A program made the position numbers and the translations under genes. The notes beneath the pieces are model-generated. The model made no database searches. It was not told the DNA's origin and was given only the letters and a program-made list of their open reading frames with translations. From NCBI GenBank assembly GCA_963921825.1, contig OY997595.1, forward strand, positions 14,625,228-14,689,227: a DNA stretch of 64,000 bases, read 5' to 3'. Origin of the DNA: Erodium maritimum. Taxonomy: Eukaryota; Streptophyta; Magnoliopsida; Geraniales; Geraniaceae. The first letter of the stretch is position 1. Every line of letters begins with the position of its first letter. Shown in pieces: positions 10,818 to 21,310 of the stretch.

Positions 10818-12354
10818 ATGTCGGGCGACGCTGGGTCTCGTGTACATTTAGCTGGTGACGAAGTAGGATTCACCGAGGACGAACTAGCACGAGGTTTCGG
10901 AGACATTCTAACGGGCAATCGCAACTACTCCCCAAATTCACAACCGGGGTCGAGTTCAGGTAAATGCAAACTTATTATTTATGTAACGTAATTTTGTTAA
11001 TTAATTTATTGTATTAATGCATTCTATTCATTTTTTATTAATGTATTATATTATTAATGCATTGTTAATTAATTTATTGTAATAGGCCAATACCGTCCCC
11101 CACAATATCAAATGGCGCCAGGGTTTCAGGTGCGATCACAGTATGATATGTACGCACAAGGGTTCCAGACGCCACCGTATGGGATGCCCCCGCAAGGGTT
11201 CTCGATGCCAACCCAATTTTACAACTACAAGGGGGCACCCACTACCCGACGTACAAACCCCCCAACCATCATCTGCCGGACCTTCCCAACGACGATCCCG
11301 AGCCCCTGCTGCCCGAGCCCAACCCCGAGGCCAACCCCAAGACCCAGAACCGGATGGCCGGACATTCAGCAAGCAGGAGGACCACCACCTCATTACTTGT
11401 TGGTTGAGTTCTTCGAAAGACGCCATCAAGGGCAACTCTCAAACCGGCACCACATTCTGGTGCGAAGTTACAAAGAAATACAACTCGAATGGAGGTTTCC
11501 CAGTGCGACGGTGGGAAGCTATTAAGAAACGTTGGGGCAGAGGTTCCTCTCAGACAAAGAGGTTCCCCGGCTATTTGAAGAGGTCCAAGGAGGAGAAACC
11601 GAGCGGCGCCAACCAGGCAGAGCACATGAAATGTGCGAAGCAACTGTGGGAGGATGCAGGGAAAGTGATTAGAGACCACCCACTAAAGTTTGACCTGGAT
11701 CATTGGGTGGAGAGGCTCGAGGGCGTCTCGAAGTTCACTGCCCACGAGGGCACAATGGGAAATGTCCGCCGTCAAGTACGCCAACAACGACAGCGGTTGG
11801 ATGAGGTTGGGGCTTACAGCTCAACCTCACTCAAAAGCACAGGGGAGGAGGGCACACATATCAGTGGTGAGTCCCAACAACCAGAATGGGGAGGAAGCGA
11901 GAACTACGAGGGGACTCAAGTCCCTCTCAGCGACACACCGCCATCCCCTGAGGCCGAGCCAAGTCCCCCTCACCGACCGCAAGGGAAGAAGGCAGCGAAG
12001 GCCGCAAAGAAGGGGGTCGTCCTAACGGCCCAAATGTCTGCCTTCGCCGAACTGGAACGTGCACGAATCGACGCTGAACGTGCACGGTTTGAGGCTCAAC
12101 GTTCACGTGGCGAACAACATGCAGAAAAGTATCGCATGATACAGGCATTAACCCAACAGTAGGAAGCAAACCTCGCCAACTACAAGGCCTTGGTGGGGAC
12201 GGATACATCTTCCTACGACGAAGAGGCTATGACAGACCATAAGTTTTGCAAGACCCAACTGCGAAGACTCATCACTAGCCTTGAAGCCCAAATTGATGAT
12301 CTTCGAAGCCAACCCCCACCACCAGATGTCGACCCAACAGAGGATGATTATTGA
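10818..12354 (+). pseudogene. MYB/NAM-associated-type transposon gene, copy A, frameshift and stop
   Basis: Exon 1 is 10818-10959 (starting MSGDAGSR) and exon 2 begins at 11086. Compared with the intact copy B, copy A changes frame near 11235, in the segment just after FYNY, and has a TAG at 12160-12162 where B has a tryptophan codon. The remaining frame still shows the SANT/trihelix-like block (FSKQEDHHLITCWLS, RRWEAIKKRW) and the NAM-associated-like tail with GKKAAKAAKKG. The last roughly 200 codons and the 3' UTR are nearly identical to B, while the 5' exon 2 is clearly diverged. Confidence 0.8.
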
Positions 12355-12969
12355 ACTTGTATTTTGTTTTGGGTTGTATTACAAGGGATTGAATAAAATT
12401 AGAAGTTCATTTATATTCGTGTTGAATTTATTAATTATTGATTGTCATTAATTAATTATTTCCAAAATTGTTTAAATTATGACTAAATTAAACGGTTTCT
12501 GATAACGAATTAAATAAAACAGGAAAATATCAAATAATAATCCAGTCAACACTATTCTGCACTCCCAGGGCCTGAGAGGTCATTTCTGTTGTAGAGAACC
12601 CACTTTTCTACACTCCCACTCCCTGACTTTTGTCCAGTCAGCACAAGGGCCTCAGGGCCAGGGCCTCACCCAGGGCCGTTCTGTTGTACATGCTCTTAGA
12701 GCAGGCACAACAGAACAGCCCCGCTCCCCGCGCCGTGACGTTCGCTGGCCGTTCCGGTGTTAAGGCCGAAAAATGCGGCCCCGCTCCCCTTGCACGCGCT
12801 CCCGCTCCCCTTGCACGCGCTCCCGCTCCCCTCTCGCTGGTCGGGCGCGGTGGACGCGCCGGCGCGCCGTCTGCTGCGCTGGCAGCGTGTGGGGCTGCCA
12901 CGTGTCCCGACCGTTGGCACACTAACGACTAGTTTTTTTTTTAAATTCAAAAATCAGCAAAAAAAACCC

Positions 12970-12977
12970 TATAAATA
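12970..12977 (+). promoter_or_regulatory. TATA box of element B gene
   Basis: TATAAATA, 112 bases upstream of the start codon at 13082, conserved with copy A in sequence and spacing. Confidence 0.7.
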
Positions 12978-13081
12978 CCCCTCTCCTCTCATATTTTTCA
13001 CACCACTTCCTACTTCAACTATCCAACTTCACTCTCTCCTTCCCAAATTCTCCTCTTTCGTTTCAATTATTCTCGTGAAAA

Positions 13082-14625
13082 ATGTCGGGCGACGCTGGGT
13101 CTCGTGCACAGTCAGCTGGTGACGAAGTAGGATTCACCGAGGACGAACTGGCACGAGGTTTCGGAGACATTCTAACGGGCAATCGCTCCAACTCCCCAAA
13201 CTCGAATCCGGGGTCGAGTTCAGGTTAGTGCAAACTTATTATTTATGTAACGTAATTTTTGTACTTATTTTATTGTATTAATGCATTGTATTCATTTTTT
13301 GATTAATTATTTGCACTTATTTTATTATTTTGCACTTAATTTATTGTATTAAATTTTTTTTATCAGGGCAATACCGTCCCCAACATTTCCAAATGGCGCC
13401 AGGGTTCCAAGTGCCATCACAATGGGGCATGGCCCCACAAGGTTTCCAGATGCTACCGTTCCAACCACAATCACAATGGGGTCTGCCACCCCAATTCTAC
13501 AACTATGAGTGTCATCCACTACCCAACGTACAAACCCCTCAACCATCCTCTTCCCAACGACGAGGCCGAGCCCCTGCCCGAGCCCGAGCCCAACCCCGAG
13601 CCCAACCCGAAGAACCAGATCCGGAGGGCCGGACATTCAGCAAGGAGGAGGACCACCACCTCATAACTTGCTGGTTGAGCACAACAAAAGACGCCATCAA
13701 GGGCAACTCGCAAACCGGCAGCACATTCTGGTGCGAAGTGCAGAGGAAATACAACTCTAAGGGAGGTTACCCACATCGCCGCTGGGAAGCTATCAAGAAA
13801 CGTTGGCTCAGAGGTTCCAGCCAGACAAGGAGGATGCTCGGCTATTTGAAGAGGTCCAAGGCTGAGAATCTGAGCGGCGCAAACCAGGAAGAGCACTTGA
13901 GACGTGCGAAGCAACTGTGGGAGGATGATGGGAAAGTGATTAAAGACCACCCGATAAAGTTCGACCTGGATCATTGGGTCATGAGGCTCGAGGGCAATGA
14001 GAAGTTCAGTGCCCAGGAGGGCACAATGGGAACTGTCCGCAGTCAGGTACGCCAACAACGACAGCGGTTGGATGAGGCTGGGGCTTACAGCTCAACCCCA
14101 CCCACAAGCACGGGGGAGGAGGGCACACATCTCAGTGGTGAGTCCCAACCACCAGACTGGGGAGGAAGCGAGAACTACGAGGGGACTCAGGTCCCTCTCA
14201 GCGACACACCCCCATCCCCTGAGGCCGCCCCAAGTCCCCCTCGCCGACCGCAAGGGAAGAAGGCAGCGAAGGCCGCAAAGAAGGGGCCCGTCCTCACGGC
14301 CCAAATGTCTGCCTTCGCCGAACTGGAACGTGCACGAATCGACGCTGAACGTGCATGGTTTGAGGCTCAACGTTCACGTGGCGAACAACATGCAGAAAAG
14401 TATCGCATGATACATGCATTAACCCAACAGTGGGAAGCAAACCTCGCCAACTACAAGGCCTTGGTGGGGACGGATACATCTTCCTACGACGAAGAGGCTA
14501 TGACAGACCATAAGTTTTGCAAGACCCAACTGCGAAGACTCATCACTAGCCTTGAAGCCCAAATTGATGATCTTCGAAGCCAACCCCCACCACCAGATGT
14601 CGACCCAACAGAGGATGATTATTGA
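13082..14625 (+). CDS. MYB/SANT-like protein with NAM-associated C-terminal region, transposon-borne, 466 aa
   Basis: Exons 13082-13223 and 13367-14625 join in phase. Residues 1-47 are acidic and conserved with copy A. A proline/glutamine-rich region (MAPGFQV, PQFYNY) and an arginine/proline stretch follow. Next comes a SANT/trihelix-like domain (FSKEEDHHLITCWLS, FWCEVQRKYN, RRWEAIKKRW), then a conserved DHWVMRLEGNEKF and a helical NAM-associated-type region with GKKAAKAAKKG and ELERARIDAERA, ending DPTEDDY. Proteins like this are often auto-annotated in plants as 'glutathione S-transferase T3-like' but contain no GST domain. The first ORF of PIF/Harbinger elements is MYB-like and helps nuclear import and DNA binding of the transposase, so a transposition accessory role is likely. 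Host domestication is an alternative. Confidence 0.8.
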
Positions 14626-15914
14626 ACTTGTATTTTGTTTTGGGTTGTATTACAAGGGATTGAATAAAATTAGAAGTTCATTTATATTCGTGTTGAATTT
14701 ATTAATTATTGATTGTCATTAATTAATTATTTCCAAAATTGTTTAAATTATGACTAAATTAAACGGTTTCTGATAACAAATTAAATAAAACAGGAAAATA
14801 TCAAATAATAATCCAGTCAGCACTGTTCTGCACTCCCAAGACCTCAAGGTCCTTTCTGTTGCAAAACACTCATTTTTCTACATTCTCACTCCCTGACTCA
14901 CTTTTCTACACTCTCACTCCCTGACTTTTGTCCAGTCCTTTCTGTTGTTCATGCTCTAAGAATTCTACCGTTCCCTTACTAAAGCAAAAAAAGGCCTCGG
15001 TCCCCTTCACAGATATCTGAAAGCCCATGAGAGGTACAAGGAAAGCCCAATATTATCCGGCAATTTTGGACCATCCATCAGATTTTTTCTACTAGTATAA
15101 GCAGACCAATCTTCTTCACTACCCAAAACCTCTTCCTCCGTTCCCAATTCCCATACCCTTATCCTCATCTCCTCCTCTCTAAACCCTCCCCTTCTCTCTA
15201 ATATGTCTGCAACGAGCACCTCCGTCTTCAAGACCTTGTCAATGGCGGACTCGTGCCTCCTTTCCCTTCCCTCCATCTTCTCCTCCAAGTCTTCGCCCTC
15301 GGCTTTCTCCATCCCCGCCCGACCCGTCAGGCTGAGCCTCTCCTGCGCCTACTCCACCTCATTTTCACCGTCCCTCTCGCTCAAAAAGAAGACCCATTCC
15401 CCCTCCATCGTTACCTTCGTCCAGACCGAGGAAGACAACACTGCCACGCTAGAGCAGGAGGAAGGGGCCGAGGTGGAGAGCGAAGCCGAGGCGGAGAGCG
15501 AAGCCGAAGGTGGAGAGAGCAGCGGGGAAGCCTCTTATCAGGAACCTTCCGAAGACGCCAAGATATTTATTGGGAATTTGTCGTACGATGTCGACAGTGA
15601 ACGATTGGCCATGTTGTTCGAGGACTCCGGAGTGGTGGAAATTGCAGAGGTAAAGTTTGGGTTTTTACTTGATTTTTGATTCTGTGAAAGATGGGCTTTT
15701 CTTAATTTTGAATTGGGTGTTTGTGTTTTTGGTTGCAGGTTATATACAACAGGGAAACTGATAGGAGCCGTGGATTTGGGTTTGTAACATTTAGCTCCGT
15801 TGAAGAGGCTGAGAAGGCTGTAGAGAAAATGAACGGTTATGTAAGTTTCTTCCTTTATTTTTACAGAATTCTGAAGATTGCTTACTGAAACGTTTAAACT
15901 TTGCCTGTACTTAG
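14114..15914. repeat. 1801-bp segment repeated after the N gap, copy 1
   Basis: This segment (tail of element B, the CP31 5' flank, and CP31 exons 1-2 plus part of intron 2) recurs at 16115-17915 with a constant offset of 2001 bases and no difference that I could find. It ends exactly at the first N. Confidence 0.9.
15203..15840 (+). pseudogene. CP31: Partial CP31 gene copy cut by the gap, probable assembly duplicate
   Basis: Exons 15203-15649 and 15739-15840 match 17204-17650 and 17740-17841 of the complete gene, introns included, then the sequence enters the N gap. Intronic identity is not expected of an old paralogue. I regard it as the same locus represented twice rather than a second gene. 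Confidence 0.8.
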
Positions 15915-16114
15915 NNNNNNNNNNNNNNNNNNNNNNNNNNNNNNNNNNNNNNNNNNNNNNNNNNNNNNNNNNNNNNNNNNNNNNNNNNNNNNNNNNNNNN
16001 NNNNNNNNNNNNNNNNNNNNNNNNNNNNNNNNNNNNNNNNNNNNNNNNNNNNNNNNNNNNNNNNNNNNNNNNNNNNNNNNNNNNNNNNNNNNNNNNNNNN
16101 NNNNNNNNNNNNNN
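15915..16114. other. Assembly gap, 200 N
   Basis: Exactly 200 Ns, a typical fixed-size scaffold gap. The identical flanks argue that no real sequence is missing and that the two sides overlap. Confidence 0.97.
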
Positions 16115-16626
16115 GGGAGGAGGGCACACATCTCAGTGGTGAGTCCCAACCACCAGACTGGGGAGGAAGCGAGAACTACGAGGGGACTCAGGTCCCTCTC
16201 AGCGACACACCCCCATCCCCTGAGGCCGCCCCAAGTCCCCCTCGCCGACCGCAAGGGAAGAAGGCAGCGAAGGCCGCAAAGAAGGGGCCCGTCCTCACGG
16301 CCCAAATGTCTGCCTTCGCCGAACTGGAACGTGCACGAATCGACGCTGAACGTGCATGGTTTGAGGCTCAACGTTCACGTGGCGAACAACATGCAGAAAA
16401 GTATCGCATGATACATGCATTAACCCAACAGTGGGAAGCAAACCTCGCCAACTACAAGGCCTTGGTGGGGACGGATACATCTTCCTACGACGAAGAGGCT
16501 ATGACAGACCATAAGTTTTGCAAGACCCAACTGCGAAGACTCATCACTAGCCTTGAAGCCCAAATTGATGATCTTCGAAGCCAACCCCCACCACCAGATG
16601 TCGACCCAACAGAGGATGATTATTGA
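16115..16626 (+). pseudogene. Duplicate 3' part of the element B gene, probable assembly artefact
   Basis: Repeats the last part of exon 2 of the element B gene (14114-14625) and its 3' UTR, starting without a start codon directly at the gap edge. It has no independent existence if the overlap explanation is right. Confidence 0.8.
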
Positions 16627-17915
16627 ACTTGTATTTTGTTTTGGGTTGTATTACAAGGGATTGAATAAAATTAGAAGTTCATTTATATTCGTGTTGAATT
16701 TATTAATTATTGATTGTCATTAATTAATTATTTCCAAAATTGTTTAAATTATGACTAAATTAAACGGTTTCTGATAACAAATTAAATAAAACAGGAAAAT
16801 ATCAAATAATAATCCAGTCAGCACTGTTCTGCACTCCCAAGACCTCAAGGTCCTTTCTGTTGCAAAACACTCATTTTTCTACATTCTCACTCCCTGACTC
16901 ACTTTTCTACACTCTCACTCCCTGACTTTTGTCCAGTCCTTTCTGTTGTTCATGCTCTAAGAATTCTACCGTTCCCTTACTAAAGCAAAAAAAGGCCTCG
17001 GTCCCCTTCACAGATATCTGAAAGCCCATGAGAGGTACAAGGAAAGCCCAATATTATCCGGCAATTTTGGACCATCCATCAGATTTTTTCTACTAGTATA
17101 AGCAGACCAATCTTCTTCACTACCCAAAACCTCTTCCTCCGTTCCCAATTCCCATACCCTTATCCTCATCTCCTCCTCTCTAAACCCTCCCCTTCTCTCT
17201 AATATGTCTGCAACGAGCACCTCCGTCTTCAAGACCTTGTCAATGGCGGACTCGTGCCTCCTTTCCCTTCCCTCCATCTTCTCCTCCAAGTCTTCGCCCT
17301 CGGCTTTCTCCATCCCCGCCCGACCCGTCAGGCTGAGCCTCTCCTGCGCCTACTCCACCTCATTTTCACCGTCCCTCTCGCTCAAAAAGAAGACCCATTC
17401 CCCCTCCATCGTTACCTTCGTCCAGACCGAGGAAGACAACACTGCCACGCTAGAGCAGGAGGAAGGGGCCGAGGTGGAGAGCGAAGCCGAGGCGGAGAGC
17501 GAAGCCGAAGGTGGAGAGAGCAGCGGGGAAGCCTCTTATCAGGAACCTTCCGAAGACGCCAAGATATTTATTGGGAATTTGTCGTACGATGTCGACAGTG
17601 AACGATTGGCCATGTTGTTCGAGGACTCCGGAGTGGTGGAAATTGCAGAGGTAAAGTTTGGGTTTTTACTTGATTTTTGATTCTGTGAAAGATGGGCTTT
17701 TCTTAATTTTGAATTGGGTGTTTGTGTTTTTGGTTGCAGGTTATATACAACAGGGAAACTGATAGGAGCCGTGGATTTGGGTTTGTAACATTTAGCTCCG
17801 TTGAAGAGGCTGAGAAGGCTGTAGAGAAAATGAACGGTTATGTAAGTTTCTTCCTTTATTTTTACAGAATTCTGAAGATTGCTTACTGAAACGTTTAAAC
17901 TTTGCCTGTACTTAG
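16115..17915. repeat. 1801-bp segment repeated around the N gap, copy 2
   Basis: Starts at the first base after the gap and is followed by unique sequence at 17916, exactly the point at which copy 1 ran into the gap. This geometry is what two overlapping contigs joined without merging would give. Confidence 0.9.
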
Positions 17916-18626
17916 TTTAAATGATATAACTTGAGTGTCTTTACATAGGTAATTGCATACCTATGCATGCTTTTCACATAAGATGGTAATATTACCCATG
18001 AGACCAATGTCATTGATGATGGACCTGGTTGCTCAATTTTTTTTCAGACTTAAATGTTGTGGTATGTGATTGGAATTGGATCCTTAATATCGAGATTAGG
18101 ACATGTAGTAACTGTGTAAACCAACTGTTCTTCTTCTACAATTTCTGTTGCAGTTTAAGTTTCTTGTTATCATCAAGTTGTGTTGGAGGTAATGTTACCT
18201 TTTGAACAGGAATTGGACGGGAGGATTTTAACCGTTAACAAAGCTGCTAAAAGAGGAGAACGCGTGGAACGTCCTCCTCGCACATTTGCACCTGGATTTA
18301 GGGTTTATGTTGGTAACATTTCATGGGATGTGGATAACTCTCGCCTCGAGCAGATTTTTAGCGAATACGGCAAGGTGCAGGATGCACGTGTAGTTATGGA
18401 CAGGGAGACGGGTCGCTCACGTGGTTTTGGATTCGTTACAATGTCGGATGAAACTGAGATGAACGATGCCATTGCTGCTCTTGATGGACAGGTAAAAATA
18501 GCTGCGCCCTTTCGTGTTCAAGCTGGAACTTCTAACTTTTGACAATGCTACTATGGATTTTTTTCCTAAGATGTGAATGTCATTCGTTTGTGTGTTAATT
18601 ATGTCACATAATTAATCGGGCCTAGG

Positions 18627-18661
<35 letters not shown>

Positions 18662-19427
18662 AATTGGCACCTAGGCGGGGATTTTTAGAACACCAACCCG
18701 ATTTTAACAAATGGGCGGCTCTAGGCAGATTTGGAAAAATCGGGTAAGGGTTGTAAAATTCCTCGCCTAGTCGGGGTTAATCGGCATCTAGGCGGTGCCT
18801 AGGCCTGTTTTTTTACAACATTAATCCGATTTTTATGTTTTTATCTTAAGTATTTATTATTAATTGTTTTATATATTTCTTATTATTATTAAAATAATAT
18901 TTACTATTAAAATATATCTTTAAATATATGTATTTTTTTATTTCTAAAGTTAATTATAATTATAATAATCATAGATCATATATACTTAAATCTTAAATAC
19001 TTGTGGATGTTAATGCTTTACTTGTTCATTGATACTTTTTTCTTTATCTTTGAAGGATAATATCATACTAACTATCATTTGTTTATTACAATTATTATTT
19101 TTTCCATAAAGATATTGTTTTGTCATTAAGGATGTGAATGTAACAAATATATTATTTTTATATTTTTTAAATGTTTGCTACTGTTTTTTCATAGTACAAT
19201 CATATTTTGATCATATATAATTAAATATTTGTTAAGAAATTATAAAAAAGTAGAAAAATAAAAATCTGATTAATCTTTGACTAGTCCCCGATTAATCATC
19301 GAAGGCCCTAGCCGCCCGCCTAACGCTTTTTAAAAACCTGATTATGTGTCTGTTTGGGTTTTTGCAGAACATCGAAGGCAGGGCCATCAGAGTAAATGTT
19401 GCTGAGCAAAGACCAAGGCGCTTTTGA
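17204..19427 (+). CDS. CP31: Chloroplast 31-kDa-type RNA-binding protein (two RRMs), 296 aa
   Basis: Exons 17204-17650, 17740-17841, 18210-18491 and 19368-19427 join to 296 codons plus stop. Residues 1 to about 70 are rich in Ser, Ala and Pro and poor in acidic residues, as expected for a plastid transit peptide. Residues about 76-118 form an acidic Glu-rich domain. RRM1 (about 120-196) has RNP2 IFIGNL and RNP1 [11 protein letters not shown]2 (about 214-290) has VYVGNI and RGFGFVTM. The order transit peptide, acidic domain, two RRMs defines the cpRNP family, and the acidic domain and size fit CP31A/CP31B. These proteins stabilise chloroplast mRNAs and are needed for editing at particular sites. 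Intron 3 (876 bases) carries a 31-base G run and a CCTAGGCGG-rich repeat. Confidence 0.93.
18612..19320. repeat. CCTAGGCGG-rich AT-rich insertion in CP31 intron 3
   Basis: Begins near TTAATCGGGCCTAGGCGG, repeats CTAGGCGG or CGCCTAG motifs four or more times in the first 200 bases, and continues with very AT-rich DNA. The right side again has TAATCATCG and GCCGCCCGCCTAA. It resembles a degenerate inverted-repeat element; related motifs occur at about 35055-35235. No coding content. Confidence 0.4.
18628..18658. repeat. 31-base G homopolymer
   Basis: Uninterrupted G run directly following CCTAGGC. It interrupts a short motif that recurs nearby without the run, so its length is suspect. Confidence 0.9.
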
Positions 19428-19647
19428 TCATTAGGGTAGATACTATGTCCAATTATGGTCTTTTCTCCCCTTTTCCTTTCCTTTTTCTCATGTGACAGTA
19501 TTAGCTTCTGATTTTGGCCTGCTGGTATCAGTTCATCGCTTTTTAAATTCATGTATGCAATTCTATTTTCTTGTCCATGAGCAATGTTGTTAATGAAACA
19601 TGAATCTGTTTCAATATATTGTCCCATTAAGTGTTCATTGTTTATGT

Positions 19648-20045
19648 TAGGGTTATTTTTATCCCACTACTCTAATTATGTGGTTTTTTCATTTCACTAC
19701 CCTAACTATTTTTTGTGGCATTTCACTATCCTCTAGTGCATTTTTTTTTCACTTTCATACCCGCCGTCAGTTTGTCATCCATTTTTGGATGAACACTTAA
19801 AAAGTCTAATACTCAGCACTAACAATCAAATTTTCAAAAGCATTCTATTGGTTTTCAAAATCTTTAAAAAAATCAGTTTTTAATGTCACAAAAATGCATT
19901 CTAGGGTAGTGAGGTGTCACAAAAAATAGTTAGGGTATGAAAGTGAAGAAAAGACATTCTAGGATAGCGAGGTATCACAAAAAATAGTTAGGGTAGTGAG
20001 ATGAAAAAAAACCAGATAGTTAGGGTAGTGAAATGAAATGGACAT
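19648..20045. mobile_element. Fold-back MITE downstream of CP31
   Basis: Long imperfect terminal inverted repeats of about 110 bases. The left arm contains CACTACCCTAACTATT and CACTTTCATAC; the right arm contains AATAGTTAGGGTAGTG and GTATGAAAGTG. The unit TAGTTAGGGTAGTGA occurs several times within the arms. No ORF. It lies about 220 bases past the CP31 stop codon. Confidence 0.6.
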
Positions 20046-20330
20046 TTGTATGTTTGTACCCATATCTTTCAAATCGTTTTTGGTTGTGGCTCAAAACCGT
20101 TATGGGTTGAGGTCCCAAACTCAATACTTTGTTGCGCTTTATGACAATTTATTACAAAGTGATAATTTTTCAAACTTTCAATTAAAAATCAAAGTTAAAA
20201 GACATACATGCAAAACAGATTTTCAAATGTTATTATCATAATCAACTTTTTGGTTCTACTAATTGGGTTAATGAAATCCTACATTTTATTTTCTTACTTT
20301 TAATTTTCATGGACATAAACTTCGTGTCAG

Positions 20331-20530
20331 AGCATCTACATCTACAGTAATAGATGTTAAGAGGTTGTTTATGTCTGGTAATTCTGTTGAACAGAAAGAG
20401 AAATGAAAAGCATCTACAATGATAGATGTTAAAGAGGTTGTTTATGTCTGTTGAACGGAAGAGAGAAATGAAAAGAGGCTGCTAGACTGTCAATGGAAAG
20501 AGAGTATGTTACCTAGTGAGAGAGATTGTA
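20331..20530. repeat. Imperfect tandem duplication of about 80 bases
   Basis: AGCATCTACA..AATAGATGTTA..GAGGTTGTTTATGTCTG appears at about 20331 and again at about 20410 with small indels. The end resembles a short transposon terminus (GAGCATCTAC). The copia element at 20573 inserted just downstream. Confidence 0.55.
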
Positions 20531-20572
20531 TAAATATGATGATTTGTTGAATATACCAATTAAGGAATCAAT

Positions 20573-20807
20573 TGTTGTGATAATTTCTCAAACGATCGAA
20601 AACGAAACTAATAAACTTGATTTGTCTTAATAAAATAAGTTGATATAGTAATACTCTCTTTGATTTTAATTTCTGTCTTTTGTCTCTATACTTCATACAT
20701 GTACATTACATATATATAGTCTTCTCACTTTGCCTTAGTCATCAATCAAATGTGTGCATGATTGTCACGTATATGAGATGTGGTGGCCATCTATGTGCTC
20801 TACAACA
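20573..20807 (-). repeat. 3' LTR of the copia element
   Basis: 235 bases, bounded by TGTTGT and ACAACA. It is the 3' LTR in element orientation because the polypurine tract abuts it. Confidence 0.9.
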
Positions 20808-20820
20808 CTCCCCCTTGGAC
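20808..20820 (-). promoter_or_regulatory. Polypurine tract of the copia element
   Basis: Read on the minus strand the sequence is AAGGGGGAG immediately before the LTR, the position and composition expected of the plus-strand primer. Confidence 0.8.
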
Positions 20821-20849
20821 ACCACCATATACGAATGTATCAAATGCGC

Positions 20850-21310
20850 TTTAAGTTGCCTCGTTAAAAACCTCCTCAGGAAAACTCGGTGGGACGAAAC
20901 CTGTAAGGCAAAGAGTGCAACGCGCAAAACGTGCTTCATGCTGTGCTTGATCCTGCCTCGTTAAAAACATTTCCAATAAAACCATGTGAGACAAAACTTG
21001 GATAAGGGAAAAAGAGTGCAGCGCACAAAATTTATCCCCCCCTAACTTCAGGCAGGTTACTTTGGTTGTTCGGTTGAGTCGACACATCCTCATTTTGAAC
21101 ATTAACCTCTCAACAAGTGGATGTCAGGAAAGCCATACCGAGTAGAGTGCTTCTTCCATTTATTCACTTCTGGTGAGCTGGACGTGCATAACGGCTGCCT
21201 CGTTAAAAACCCTTTCAGGAAAACCTCGTGGGACAAAACCTGAATAAGGGAAAAAGAGTGCAACGCACGGAAACATACTCCCCCTGACTGTCGCTCCCCC
21301 TGAAGACCGA
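20850..21310 (-). repeat. Copia 3' UTR repeats
   Basis: The motif GCCTCGTTAAAAAC recurs at about 20858, 20956 and 21197, each followed by AGGAAAAC or a variant, GGGACAAAACCTG and, further on, GAGTGCAACGCAC. Minus-strand AGGGGGAG also recurs at about 21280-21303. Such repeats mark the 3' non-coding end of plant copia elements. Confidence 0.65.

Larger units (their letters stand above)
10412..12695 (+). mobile_element. Harbinger-like DNA element, copy A (broken gene)
   Basis: The ends are inverted repeats: GAGCATGTACAAC at 10412-10424 and GTTGTACATGCTC at 12683-12695. Flanking trinucleotides are TAA on the left and TTA on the right, matching the TWA preference of PIF/Harbinger elements. The left end is a GC-rich block of about 250 bases, followed by a TATA box and a two-exon gene. 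No DDE transposase frame is present, so the element is probably non-autonomous. It abuts copy B with only TTA between them. Confidence 0.7.
12699..14956 (+). mobile_element. Harbinger-like DNA element, copy B (intact gene)
   Basis: It begins GAGCAGGCACAACAG and ends CTGTTGTTCATGCTC, an imperfect inverted pair related to copy A. It is flanked by TTA (12696-12698) on the left and TAA (14957-14959) on the right. Layout matches copy A: GC-rich left block, TATA box, two-exon gene and AT-rich 3' part. Considered together, A plus B is a unit flanked by TAA on both sides. No transposase is encoded. Confidence 0.7.

Noticed and set aside
15203..15914. A second, tandem CP31 paralogue
   Set aside because: It is identical to the complete gene in exons, introns and flanking transposon sequence and is cut exactly by the N gap, which fits an assembly duplicate better than a paralogue.
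15878..16626. Open frames reading through the N gap
   Set aside because: They consist of unknown residues from Ns and join unrelated sequence; they carry no information.
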